From assembly GCA_036426205.1 (NCBI GenBank), contig CM071568.1, positions 120,256,545 through 120,320,544 of the forward strand: a stretch of 64,000 nucleotides of DNA, in the 5' to 3' direction. The position numbers and the translations under genes were made by a program. This DNA comes from Ascaphus truei (lineage: Eukaryota > Chordata > Amphibia > Anura > Ascaphidae). A model generated the notes under the pieces. That model saw only the letters and a list, made by a program, of their open reading frames with translations. It had not been told where the DNA came from and made no database searches. Shown in pieces: positions 24,540 to 35,869 of this stretch (position 1 is its first letter; every line of letters starts with the position of its first letter).

Positions 24540-25046
24540 CAGGGTAAAAGAACAATGTTCTAAGATAGTGCTACAAATGACCAGGGTTGATAGCGATATA
24601 AACAATCTTGATTGAAGAACGTTAATCAACGGTAGGTTTTAAACACAAGTGAGTGCTGGGGTATGCAGGTGGGCGTGCATAAAAGACATGCATATATGGT
24701 CCTGGTGAGTGCTGTGAGCAGAGATATATAAACCCTACCACATCACTCCCAATGAGGACACAGTCTCAGACCGCCTAAAATCACCCGTATAGTACCTCCC
24801 AGTAATTGCAATAATGCAAAAAACTCTTGTGAACCATGCCCGTTTTTCTCCTGGATGTGCGTGCTTCTCTCTGACGAAGCGCCACATAGGCGTGAAACGC
24901 GTAAGAGGAGGAGATCTTGCACCCATACCTGTCTGCACCATGACGTGTCAATAAAGAAAACTTTTTACTCTTCATCACTGCTGTCCTGTGGAGTCCTGTC
25001 GTTCCGCTGTGCTCTGTACTACCGCATCCTGTGGCTACCAGAATAT
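24540..25046 (+). mobile_element. 507 bp hammerhead-bearing retroelement with 14 bp target duplication
   Basis: The 14 bp word CTCTTGCAAAATTA occurs at 24526-24539 and again exactly at 25047-25060, bracketing a 507 bp insert. The host text before and after reads on smoothly as an inverted-repeat sequence, which confirms an insertion. Inside are a TATA box (GATATATAAACCC, near 24723), then a near-complete hammerhead (24865-24909), then AATAAA near 24949. There is no open frame of substance. The layout fits a non-autonomous retroelement related to Penelope terminal repeats or retrozymes. Confidence 0.75.
24865..24909 (+). ncRNA. hammerhead ribozyme, type I, full consensus
   Basis: Stem I pairs TTCTCT (24865-24870) with AGAGGA (24904-24909), with one G-U pair. 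The core CTGACGA is at 24871-24877; position 7 is known to vary. Stem II pairs GCGCC with GGCGT around ACATA. GAAA is at 24894-24897. Stem III is A-C...G-U inside the palindrome ACGCGT, and cleavage is expected after GTA at 24901-24903. A two-pair stem III with a palindrome suggests cleavage as a dimer, as proposed for newt satellite and Penelope hammerheads. Confidence 0.75.
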
Positions 25047-25526
25047 CTCTTGCAAAATTAGGCTGCATCCACGCTGCCGCTGAGAGCGGTGACATCACCA
25101 ACTCTCCAAGCATGAGCACAGCGTGTCCTGCATAATTTTGCAAGCACGAGCGGGGAAATGTTTACACTTTTTTATTATTATTTCTGTACATTCATAGTAT
25201 GATTGATATAGTGGCAGCCTACCCTTTCACTTGCAGAGGATCGCAGCGAAGCAGGTTGCCAGCGAAGGAGAGCAGGAACACAGCGCTTTTGCAGGGCAGA
25301 CAACAGAAAGATGGGGCGTTTGACATCACAGCGCTGGGGCGTGCTCCTCCCCCGTACCTCCGAATCACGTGGCCGCCACCTGCACTATTCTGTTCGGCCG
25401 TCCGCGCACATCTTCGGCTGCTGGGCGCACATATCTTTTTCGCCTGCGCACCCAGGTTTTGCCACACGCACCCCATCTAAATAATCTTGCGCCCTTGGCG
25501 TCCCTCCCTCAGTTTGTGCACCGCTG

Positions 25527-26214
25527 CATTCAATCACAACACACACAACCAACACACACTCAATCACAATACACACAGACAGACACAACACCCACTCAAT
25601 CACAATACCCACACACAATCACACACACACTGCAGTCCCCCTCTATATACACATACACATACACACACACACTGCAGTCCCCCTCTATATACACATACAC
25701 TGCAGTCCTCCTCGATATACACATACACTGCAGTCCCCATCTATATACACATACACACACTGCAGTCCCCCTCTATATACACATACACATACACTGCAGT
25801 TCCCCTCTATATACACATACACTGCAGTCACCCTCTATATACACATACACACACTGCAGTCCCCCTCTATATACACACACATACACTGCAGTCCCCCTCT
25901 ATATACACATACACTGCAGTTCCCCTCTATATACACATACACATAAACTGCAGTCTCCCTCTATACACACATACACAAACACATACACTGCAGTCCCCCT
26001 CTATATACACATACACTGCAGTTCCCCTCTATATACACATACACACTGCAGTCCCCCTCTATATACACAAACACTGCAGTCACCCTCTATAGACACATAC
26101 ACACACTGCAGTCCCCCTCTATATACACACACATACACTGCAGTCCCCCTCTATATACACATACACTGCAGTCCCCCTCTATATACACATACACAAACAC
26201 ATACACTGCAGTCC

Positions 26215-26218
<4 letters not shown>
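25527..26218. repeat. minisatellite, about 20-30 bp units, ending in TA repeats
   Basis: Tandem units built from CACTGCAGTCCCCCTCTATA plus variable CACATA/CACACA run from about 25628 to 26218, preceded by CA-rich DNA. The units vary in length and each carries the PstI site CTGCAG. Long open frames across it are by-products of the repeat. The array runs straight into an AT microsatellite and the hammerhead at 26251. Confidence 0.9.
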
Positions 26219-26250
<32 letters not shown>

Positions 26251-26253
<3 letters not shown>

Positions 26254-26291
26254 CCTGATGAAGTCATCATAGATGACGAAACGCGTAGGGC
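26251..26291 (+). ncRNA. hammerhead ribozyme, full consensus core
   Basis: CTGATGA lies at 26255-26261. A perfect 6 bp stem II (GTCATC/GATGAC) with an ATA loop follows, then GAAA at 26278-26281 and the palindrome ACGCGT. Cleavage is expected after GTA at 26285-26287. Stem I is short: CCC (26252-26254) with GGG (26288-26290). All conserved core bases are present. Confidence 0.7.
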
Positions 26292-26694
26292 GTGGCTAAG
26301 GCTGAGGTTGTCATTTCCCCACGAACTTTACCTTTGCGGGTTGCGTGACGCTGCAGGCTGTGTGAGGCTGTGTGGAAAGAAACGCTGGATCCTCTTCCCC
26401 TGAAGTCTCACTGACCAGAAGCAAGAAACTGGAAGTGCTAGTTCTCGGAGGGATTTCCTGTGTGGTGCACCCGACCGGAGGGACGTCATTTCCGGTTGCT
26501 CAGACCATGCGGAGAGCAGACAGGAGAGGACTCCATTGCTGATACCAGACGGCAGTACTGGCTTATGAGAGCCTATCTCATACCTGCTTTTAAACCCTGT
26601 ACTTTTGTGAGTGGGCATTTGACTGTTTTTATTGTTCTATAAACTATTTGTTATACTTTAATGCACTAGGTGTGCGCCTGTTTCTTTTCTTTTC

Positions 26695-26700
<6 letters not shown>
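26292..26700 (+). mobile_element. Penelope-like terminal repeat fragment downstream of the hammerhead
   Basis: Low-repeat text follows the ribozyme, as in other Penelope-type terminal repeats, and ends in a TA microsatellite (about 26700-26745). No protein-coding part is attached. The assignment rests on the adjacent hammerhead. Confidence 0.35.
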
Positions 26701-26749
<49 letters not shown>

Positions 26750-26989
26750 CACACACATACACACACACACACACCCCTCTGGTGGGTGGGGGGAGGGAGT
26801 AACTAAGCCTGCTCAGGTCCCCTCGTGCTGCTGAAAACGGGCGGGTAACAGACAGGAGGAGGGCTTGCCTGTGTGCAGGGAAGGCCCAACAGCAATGCCC
26901 CGCCCCCTCTGCAAGACAGAGCAGGGAAGCAGCAGCAACACGGAGCTTCTGGCCACCAGTGCACAGCTCTGCCCGACCCAGGTTTCCCC

Positions 26990-27046
26990 GCACGCAGCCC
27001 GCGCCCCCCCTACATAATCTTGCGCCCCCCAGTTAGCGCACCGCTG
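26990..27046. mobile_element. second hAT-like right end
   Basis: TAATCTTGCGCCCCCCAGTT followed by AGCGCACCGCTG repeats the pattern of 25480-25526 (TAATCTTGCGCCC to GCACCGCTG). It is the right end of another copy of the same hAT-like family. The left end is not identified. Confidence 0.45.
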
Positions 27047-27923
27047 GCATAGAGCGTAGCAGAGATGTGTTTGCTGCTTGTGTAGGATTGTTGGGTGGGA
27101 TTTGAATGCTTCTGTCCTCATGTTTGTGATGTGTCACATTTTACCAAAGCTTACAGTAGATGACTAAATGTGATTCTGGTCTGTAATTTGCAATATCTTT
27201 TTGATCATCAGAATTTTTTAGCAGATATATATACTGTATATGAATTTTCTGTGATAGCTTAATTTTTAAACTTTAGTATAGTGCCATATAAATATTACAT
27301 CGTAGAAATATCCATGTTCAAATTACATCAATTTAATAGCTAGACTTTGGTTCCTTCTTGTCTTTTAATACTGTTGTGTATATACTGTATTAGGTAAGAC
27401 AATGGTTGATCTCGGTGAATCAAACAAAAACAGAAGAAGAATATTAAAAGAAGGTGAATTCACAGTTGCAATGTCATCACGGTAGAGAATAAGTACTATA
27501 AGCACAGTTTGTGTTCATTCATGTTTTTATTTTAGGGAAAAATACATTGTTAATTGTTTTTACTTTGTTTTGACAGACAAAATACAGTATACTGTACTGT
27601 ACACATATATTGTGTGTGTGTTGTATCTAGTATGTCTACTGTAATGTACACATATAATTAGATTGAATTATTATTTAAAACTTGAAATGAGCTGTTTCCA
27701 GATACAGGCAGCACTTGCAGGTGATACTACTAGCAAAGTGTCATTGAAGGTGCTCCACTGCCCTGCAATGGAGAAAATTGTCAATGTATACAGTATGCTT
27801 AAAGCAGCAATCCTGATGAATTAACCTATTGTTTTTTAGTGCATTACAACTAGGGGTCCTCTAGAGCTAAACCATATTAATTGTAGCTCTAGGCCCTCCC
27901 ATTTCCCAATATGCTTTCCAGTA
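27047..27923. other. AT-rich non-coding DNA
   Basis: Nothing recognisable; several TACTGTA words. Confidence 0.4.
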
Positions 27924-28255
27924 CAGGCATACCCCGCATTAACGTACGCAATGGGACCGGAGCATGTATGTAAAGCGAAAATGTACTTAAAGTGAAGCAC
28001 TACCTTTTTCCCACTTATCGATGCATGTACTGTACTGCAATCGTTATATACGTGCATAACTGATGTAATTAACGTATTTGTAACAGGCTCTATAGTCTCC
28101 CCGCTTGCGCACAGATTCGGTACAGGTAGGGAGCCGGTATTGCTGTTCAGGACGTGCTGACAGGCGCATGCGTGAGCTGCCGTTTGCCTATTGGGCGATA
28201 TGTCCTTACTCGCGAGTGTACTTAAAGTGAGTGTCCTTAAACCGGGGTGTGCCTG
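27924..28255. mobile_element. Tigger/pogo-like MITE, 332 bp
   Basis: The terminal inverted repeats are CAGGCATACCCCGCATTAA and CAGGCACACCCCGGTTTAA, flanked by TA on both sides (27922-27923 and 28256-28257). CAGGCATACC is the known start of Tigger elements. A second copy of exactly the same length sits inverted at 43025-43356. No transposase is present. Confidence 0.85.
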
Positions 28256-28680
28256 TATAGTTATTGGTATTACTTCTAGGGTATTTAAACAGTTGTCCAA
28301 TAGAAAGTCGCTCCCAATTATGTTGTAGCTTCCTACCGGTCCACAGGGCCTGCAAGATTTTACAGCCATTTTTAATTCACTGGAGGACAATTAAAAATAT
28401 CCACAGAGGAAGGGAGCTTTAACATATGTAACTACACTGGTAAGTATCTCGGGAACCGAGGGTATTCGAAGCTAAAAATAATGCAGTTAAGCTCTGCAGG
28501 ACCCCGATGATCCAATGCTGTAATATAATGGGTATTACAAAAACGATCAGTCAGGATTGCTGCTTTAACTTATTGTATGAAAACTCCATTCAAGAAGTAT
28601 TGAAAAGACCTTTGATTGCATACTGTGTCAAGTGATGCTTACAATTAGTGTTTTCTTTTAAATTCAGCAAATAAAAATAT
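28256..28680. other. unassigned spacer
   Basis: No supported feature. Confidence 0.35.
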
Positions 28681-29150
28681 CACTTGTGAGCACATTCACA
28701 TGTCTCAGACAGGTCTGTAACACTGCCTTTTCACCATTATCTCTTAGAATACAGTGATTCCACTGCAGCCAGGGATTCTGGGAAATGACATGCAAATGAG
28801 CACTCGGTGTGTCATCTTTTGCTTCTTATCCATTGTAAGCTTATGCCGGCCACATTACACAACTTTTCAGCACAACCTGTGTTAAAGAAGTGCACAGCCA
28901 GTAAACCTACTCACAGACAGCTGTTTTGACCTTTTGGGTCTCATCAGTGTGAGGCTGGTTATACCGACTATGCAACGTGAAACTGGGATAGGTTTCATCC
29001 ACATATTAAATAAGTTATTATGGGTGACAAAGTGACAAAAACCCTCCACCGTACAGTGCACAGCAAAACTATCACTTGTGAGCACATTCACATGTCTCAG
29101 ACAGGTCTCTATTATCTCTTAGCATGCACTGCAGCCAGGGATTCTTTGAA
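28681..29150 (-). repeat. hammerhead satellite-like tandem unit, about 388 bp
   Basis: CACTTGTGAGCACATTCACA starts at about 28682 and again at about 29070. The shared text runs on through TCTCAGACAGGTCT to GCAGCCAGGGATTCT, with a 26 bp difference. This gives about 1.2 copies of a 388 bp unit in direct tandem. One hammerhead lies in each full unit (28910-28953). A partial copy spanning the unit junction is found inverted at 46115-46215. The organisation recalls the newt satellite 2 type of ribozyme repeat. Confidence 0.65.
28910..28953 (-). ncRNA. hammerhead ribozyme with one core substitution
   Basis: On the minus strand stem I is a perfect 6 bp CTCACA/TGTGAG. The core CTGATGA is intact. Stem II is GACC/GGTC around CAAAA. 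Stem III is the palindrome ACAGCTGT with cleavage expected after GTC. The only core fault is AAAA where GAAA is required (G12 to A), which should abolish activity. Confidence 0.7.
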
Positions 29151-32100
29151 GTACAAACAGGGGAAGAGAAACATGGAACGAGAAAGATGGGGACAGACAG
29201 TGTGAATAGAATCTTCTCTTACACTGGCCATCAGGCAGATGTGGGGATAAAACTGTCAAGTGTGAAAATACAGAGAGAAATATTGCCATTTTCTATTATT
29301 CACATTCTTCCCATGAGCTGTTTGCTCAGTTGCCATGACACCAGCATTGAGATTTCATAATTTTCCCCTGCGTACCATGTGTTGGTTGGGTTTTGTCCGT
29401 GAGAGTAGAATAAAACTTTTCTCACCAGCTAAATCTACAAAGTATTGTTAGACACCGTAAATAGTCAGTAACTCCTATGACTTCCACCTGCTTGCTTTAT
29501 TTGTCTTATGTTACAGGGATATGGTTAATAGTCGATCTTTTGAACATGGCTCTCCTGCATCATTTATTTCACTAATGCTCCTTCACCAAAACAATCAACA
29601 ATGTTCAATAAATTGTATGTGTTTGTTTATAGGACCACTATAAAACGTATTTAAAATCTGCTAAATAACCTTTTACTTTCAAAACTTTTAGTTTTAAGAA
29701 ATTCTCACTATTATTTACTTTTTTTAATTGTGAAATCTTATCTTTTCAGCTAATTTAGCTGCGATACTGATACACTTTTACCAGAAAAGTTAGAAGCATC
29801 TGAGATGTAATTACATTATGAACACAACCTCACTCAGTAGCTATGACTGGGTTTCCAAAGAAAACAATTTAAAGTCATTTTGGAAAGTACTTTATGAGTA
29901 CAAAGATAATGTAATCTGGGCTTTCAATCTGAGGTACTCTGAGTAATAGAATGTATTATTATGGCTCAGGTCACATGTATGGGTCCTAACACAAGCATCC
30001 TATTGTGCCAATTAGCAATAAGAGGAGCTCATAAAGGCTTGTGTTAGTTGGCCAACTGTATGCATGAATCATAACTGTAGTGTGCAGTAGATTATTGGGG
30101 TGGACTTTTGGGAGCCTTATCTCTTTTTGTTACCCTGGTTTCTATAGTTACTCATAGAGCTACCTGCTGTCCAGTTTGAAAGTTGCCAAGCAGCTGGATC
30201 CACTATTTGAATGTTCACATTTGACTTAGTTAGGGATGGGGTTATGTAGTAAGTTTCCATAGTAAACGTTTCCTAATAAATTTGGGACTTTCAATGGGTT
30301 ACATTTATGATAATTGGTATGTATAGTAAATTAAAGTTTAAACATAATATGATATTTAAAGAGAGAACAGGTCTGCAGAACGATATTTACTAAAAAGTGT
30401 TACTCCATAAGTCACTTTGAGTGCTAGCAGACATCTTACAACCATATTAATGTGAATGGGTCATACAAGGCCATATTACCTAAGTGGTATTACTCCATAA
30501 AACACCATCCAGGCCTGAAAATACCTTCCTACTCATTTACTGGAATTGGACTTACAGTAAAGGGCAATATTTATTAACCATACTAAAAAGGGTCTTATGA
30601 AGTACCACAGCTTAGTAAATATGGCCCATTGTATTTTCTGTCTTTAATGTACACTTTACATAGCAAGGTTTGTATTACTTTTTAACCCCTTCCAAACCTG
30701 TTGACCGTGTGACTGCATTATAAAAGAATTCAAGTAGATACAGATGCATGATAAATACTTCGACAAACAGTCAAAAGTTAAAAGAAAAAGAAAATTAAAC
30801 ATTTTCATTTACAACATTCAAGAGGAGCAAAGTATACTACATATTCAAGTAACTGCAAAATAGACAATGTATTAATAATTCAAATATTGATTGTGTCTCA
30901 CAGGATGCAAAGCAATTAATTAAATGTATATAACATTAGATAATTTATTTATTGCCACAATTGCATTTTGGTGTGCTTAGGTCATTTAATTTGTCTATTT
31001 GTCTTAATAATTGTCAGAAACATTGTTATATTTCTAGCAAAATATAAAAAAAGCACAGTAAGAATCCAGTGTAAATTAAAATTCATTGCAGCATGCAAAC
31101 ACATAAATTGCCCACAGATTCCGTCCTAACAAACAATGGCCAACATTTTCAGGCAAAACAAATGACAGTAAAATAAAAAAAGTCTTTCTAAAACTAAAGA
31201 GCCGTTTCACCGTTTTCTCAAATAAACATGACATTAGAGCCTATGATGATGCTCCCCAGTCTCTGTATATACTCGTAATCTCTACTTGTCACCAGCAAAT
31301 AATTCTTTACTCCCCACCCCTAAATCCCAAGTAAAGATGGGTGAATTTGTCTCCAACGTTCGCCGCAAATATGGCGTTTATACATAGCTGCGGATATTCG
31401 GGGCTTGGATTTAAAATGTAATCTTCGCCTACCTTTGTGTGTTTGTCGTACCAGCGGCCGCCACCATACATTCAATTGCGAATATATGACATTGGATTCA
31501 CCCAGAAGTTCCAGACTCTGAAATCTGGGTGTAGAGACCGAGAGAGACCATTGCGTTTCAGGATCTGAATCTTCTGGGAGATTCAAATGGATAAACATAT
31601 GAAATCGAATGTCTACACATTCAAATGAAAGGAAAACAATGGCAGTTTCAGGAGCATTCACTCACATTTTTTATGCCGCCTGTAAATATCTGTCTGCTAA
31701 GAATTTGAGTTTTTAATTTTTACATAGTCCCCATCTCAAGTCCTAAGTGATGGTTTCAGTACACTAGATCAGCTTTTTGAAGGTAGTTTTCTGAAGCTAT
31801 CAGAGAACGAAGCCATTTTCTTTAAAAGTAGAATTGTTCTTAGTTTGAACTCCCCAAGATACACCAGAGAAAGATCAACAGAAGGTAACAGCAAGAATGG
31901 GAAGTGATGATGCGCCAGTCTGAATTATCAGGGTCAAAATTCTGCATTTAGACAAGCCAAAAATGTCTGGGAAAGGAAATACTGCAGTGATAAAGAAAAG
32001 TTGTTTTTCACTGTTTATTTTCTGTTTGAGCATGTCTTTATTTTCCTATTGTCATTTAGTAAGTCATTTATTTTTTAAGCCATATATTTTTCCACCAAAG

Positions 32101-32525
32101 AAAAGCCGTTTTCGTACATCTAAATTGGGCAGATGGGACTAGATTTCTTTATTTGGGGATTAAATTGTCCTTGTAACCCTGGTAAAGTGAGATCTTTATC
32201 AAACTTTAGAACTTAGAAGTAGAATAGTCCCTTCTTATGTGTAGTGGTGTATACTGTATGCAACACATCACTCCTTTTAATTCTGTAAATCACCTGTTTA
32301 CATTAATTTAGGTCATATCGTTTGATTTTGCCGCAGAGGTGGTTTTTTTTTTACCATGTACAATAACATGAAAAAAAGGCACAACTGTGCTCCAAATAAA
32401 TCATGATAGAACAAAAACTAAAAGTAAACTGATCATGAGATTTGAGCAGAGAAAGTTTGCCTACCTAAAGTAACTGTTTTATGCTCTGAAAGTATACATA
32501 CATCCGTACATATGTACAGTATATA
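29151..32525. other. long non-coding stretch
   Basis: No gene, LTR or inverted-repeat element could be supported. 31320-31690 includes GC-richer text of unknown nature. 31700-32050 is non-repetitive and could be conserved non-coding DNA. Confidence 0.4.
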
Positions 32526-33428
32526 TGTAAGTAACACCCTTTCCCCCCACGCTAAGGCAGATAGAAGGGGGATATGGTGTTCATGGTGCTGACCAGCAGG
32601 TATCCAGGAGCCTGGGCCTCCGCAGGGCAGGTTACTTGGAGTAAAGATATTCTCTTTCACAGGATAAGGTGCAGCGCCTCCACCTGCAAGGGTTCTGTCA
32701 GAGGCAGGGGTGACCCCCTGCAGGAACTTGGAGATCAGTAACTTATCACAGACTGCCAGGAAATTTGCAAACTGGTTGAGGTTTATTGTCAGCAGGATCA
32801 GCATGAACAAACAGCAACAATCGGGACAGGTTTAAGCTCCCTGTAAGTCATCAGAACTACCACCTCACACTACCCCAAACACGTGTAGGCTGGCTTCACC
32901 CTCCTCCCACGTTAGGATAGCTGCTCTTGGTCTCCTAGCTCCAGGACCCCACAGTTCGGAATCTCCCACCTCTATGCTCTGTGCAAGGAGAAAGGCTTCC
33001 CCTTTATTCTCCTGCCTGATGATATGCTTGGCTGCTCTGCTTGACTTCCCTGAGGTCTATACACTGGCACAACTGGGCACCACTTAACCCAGCTCACCTT
33101 CTCAGGCCTCACTTCACTCAGGACCCCAGGACACACCTCATCCTAAAGGGCGGTCCCACAATTTATATACCCTAGGGGTGTGAATCTTTCGTTCCCAAGT
33201 CTCTGGGCAAAACAAAGTGTTGCACAGCATCACCTCACTGGTCACACGAGCTACTAGAATCTTCCTAGCTCTGAGTCATGCATCATGTGCCAGGAAGCTG
33301 CAACATTATAGCCTAGCTAAGAACCAACTCACATGCAGGACCAAGTGTAAGGATTTTAACCCCTAAACTGCCAGAGTGCTGCCCTAGCCTACATGCTAAA
33401 AGGGTCTGGTTTTAGCAAGGGGGCTACA
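32526..33428 (-). repeat. Gypsy LTR, subfamily B
   Basis: On the plus strand it starts TGTAAGTAACACCC and ends AAGGGGGCTACA (sense TGTAGCCCCC onwards). It matches the LTRs at 39138-39928 and 42168-42919 across most of its length. The sense word TGGAGGCGCTGC is at 32671-32682. Directly inside it (33429-33438) lies the sense purine run AGAGGGAGAG, the expected polypurine tract, so it is a 3' LTR. Confidence 0.85.
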
Positions 33429-34439
33429 CTCTCCCTCTGGTGAAACATCTCGCCGACCTAACGCGAGGAAACATTTTGTACCACATTAACAAAATACCAA
33501 AAGGGCATAGTTATATAATAAAAATATAGTTGCATATAATACAATAATATCATGCTGTAACTCCTTTGTCAGTGGAATAAACAGAATTACATTTGTATTT
33601 TATGGTTCCCACCATTTGAAATCAGGGACAATTTTACTGCTCATAGATACTCTGTTACCTCCCTACAAAGAGCATTCTGCAACTCTGCACATACATTGTC
33701 CTTCAGTATTAAGGGTTCTGGCAAATGCAGAAAAACAACACCACGAAACCCTCTGTTCCTGAGAACTCTATCTGCTTTTCTAGATTTTGCTAGGTTATGA
33801 TTACAGTCCTGTCTTGGCAGCAGCCAGCACAGGAGTTTCTCACCTATATTGCTATCCTCAGGGACTGCTTCTTTTCTATATCCCTCTCACATCCCTTAAT
33901 ACTGTGGCACAGTATCTCAGCCTCTTGCTTGATGCACCCTCACCTAATTTCTTCACATTAGGTCTAAGCACAACATTTATGGGTACATTCCTATCTATAC
34001 TGTTCAGAGTTACTGAGTCAGTGTGTGACAATATGGATATGGGAACTAGAGGTTTGCACATCTCACCTAACACACAGAATGCATTTTTGAACATAATCAC
34101 TTCAGTAGGCTTACAGTTTTTGTGTCTAGCGCAACACTGCCCTGATTTTCTAAAGTAGCAACGCTGTTTTCCCCACTCTCAATGTACCCTTGCCGCCTGA
34201 TAGCTGCCTCTTTCTCACTAGTGTCAGGCATAGAACTAGCAGGAATATTTTGCACCATACATTGCGGGAACATATTGGGGAACATATTGTCATTATCAGG
34301 CTTACATTTACTCAGACTAACCATCTCACCAATGTCTGGTTCTCCACGGGTGGAGTTACCTCCAGCACCGGAATAACCAAAGAGTCCTGGCACACAGTCC
34401 CAGCAGCCACAGCAAGCAATAAATGTCCCGCTCTCATAC
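33429..34439 (-). other. internal region of the subfamily B element, no intact gene
   Basis: Text between the 3' LTR and the gag remnant. No capsid, protease or polymerase motif could be found, so the element has lost its core coding part. The distal gag linker appears in shifted frames at 34312-34800. Confidence 0.5.
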
Positions 34440-35279
34440 TCACTTGCGATCTGTCCCCTGAGATCGCAGACACCAGCACAGCTTCAACATCGCCATGCTC
34501 ACGGGCCTCCTTGAGCTCCCTGCATCGCAACAAAAACGGATTGGCCTCAGCGCCACTCGCCACCAAAGACGGGATCCTCTCTGGAACAAAAATGCTGGAC
34601 GTACCATCCAGTACTTCTGCAGCTGATGCACCCATGTTACTCCACCATCCGAAGAAGGTATAGGCGGTGCCTCGGACAGCGCAGGCACAGCAATCACCTC
34701 CATGCTGCGCTCTGCGATGGATGAATCCCGAACAGCAATAGTAGGTACCTTGATCAGAGGAGATGCCAGTGGCAGCACGGTGTCCCCCTCTACATAGCAC
34801 TCTGAGACAGATGACATTGGCACAGCAACAGCCTCTGAGCGGGAAGTCTCAGTCATGGCAGATACCTTGTCATGCTGCAGGTTCTGTGGGGATGCAACTG
34901 GCGGGTGTAGCAGGGCATCTTCCCTGACACTACCGACTGGCAAATACTCCTCTTTTGGTGCAGACATTTCAGGATATATGAGGGGACACACTCCAGGCAT
35001 AGCTCCAGGGAAATATAGAGCCACAGGGCATTCATTCTTCCTTAAATCACAGCCTCCATTGATGAGGATCACCATCCATTCAGAGTCCCACGCCCATTCG
35101 CAGAACCGGACTTTAGCTAACCCCAAGAACTGCTTCATGGCTATAAACATGTCATTTTTCGCGGTACTTAGCGGAATTTGACCTAGAGCTATGGGGTGGC
35201 TGACAGGTAGCTTGCGTCTCAGTGCCCACTGAAAAACCTGCTGCCTGGATGGTAGCCCTGGCGCCATGTTAAGTGCCAT
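34440..35279 (-). pseudogene. PNMA-like gag N-terminus of the subfamily B element
   Basis: An open frame reaches 35402, but the likely start is the Met at 35279 (MALNMAPGLPSRQQ), matching where the 19.35 kb gag begins. 'VFQWALRRKLPVSHPIAL' parallels the VIDWALARHVSP segment there, and a predicted strand-rich part with FCEWAWDSEWMVILINGG follows. Later residues are a Ser/Pro/Glu-rich linker. The frame ends before any capsid. It looks like the RNA-binding-like head of gag in a deletion derivative. Homology to PNMA proteins is inferred from pattern. Confidence 0.5.
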
Positions 35280-35440
35280 AATTTCTCTGTAGGGAAATCC
35301 CACAAATCTCCAAATGTAATGGCAATCTCTCACAAACCCAAGTGCAGCTCCAACTCTAAAGTAGCGTTTGCAACAGGCAAAGTTCATGTACAATAGTCCC
35401 ATTCACTGGCAGTTACTGTAACATCACTATTAGAGTCCAA

Positions 35441-35528
35441 GGGGCCTATGCAGTAAGCAATCATAAGCCACTTATCACCCAAAATGCCTACTGCTATTCA
35501 GTAAGCGGTGATAAGTGGCTGATAAATA
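35441..35528 (+). mobile_element. Harbinger-like inverted-repeat end, fragment
   Basis: GGGGCCTATGCAGTAAGC resembles the start of the Harbinger element at 62656 (GGGCTCGATGCAGTAAGC). GTGATAAGTGGC-type repeats follow and continue beyond 37966. The other end was not found. Confidence 0.4.
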
Positions 35529-35869
35529 GGGTGACCAGATTTTGAAAATGAAAAACCGGGACATTTTTTTTTTTACATAACAGTTTATTTATTGTAGAAC
35601 ACTTATACTTACTACCATTAGTCCTTGTTACATAGTTGTGTGTGTGTGTGTGTTGACCTCACTAATCGAACAAAAAAAAAAACAGATGTGAATGATTCTG
35701 AACCCCTTAACCAGGTGTCAGGATTCGCCCCCTCTTCACAATTTCTAAAGCCGCAATCCCGCCTGGGATCTTACCTGATCCGCAGTCCCTCAAGGTGCTA
35801 TACTGGAGGGGGGGAGGTATTCCCTACCTGTCTCCGAGGTCTCCAGGTGAAACTTGAGTCAGATTGGAA

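Larger units (their letters stand above)
24113..25526. mobile_element. hAT-like composite element
   Basis: The left end CACGGGTGAGCAAACC and the right end (complement of GTTTGTGCACCGCTG) look like hAT terminal inverted repeats of the CAGNGGTGNGCAAAC type. No transposase is visible and no 8 bp target duplication matches, so the pairing of these two ends is uncertain. A smaller inverted-repeat unit (24257-24497) and the hammerhead element lie within it. Confidence 0.4.

Noticed and set aside
25617..26218. CRISPR-like array
   Set aside because: Units are contiguous variable minisatellite repeats without unique spacers, in a vertebrate genome.
25369..26403. 344-codon open frame rich in His-Thr-Leu-Gln-Ser-Pro-Ser-Ile-Tyr units
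   Set aside because: It is a reading of the minisatellite and microsatellite; the repeat units create the frame.
27836..28390. 184-codon minus-strand frame
   Set aside because: It crosses the Tigger-like MITE and its flanks and shows no domain.
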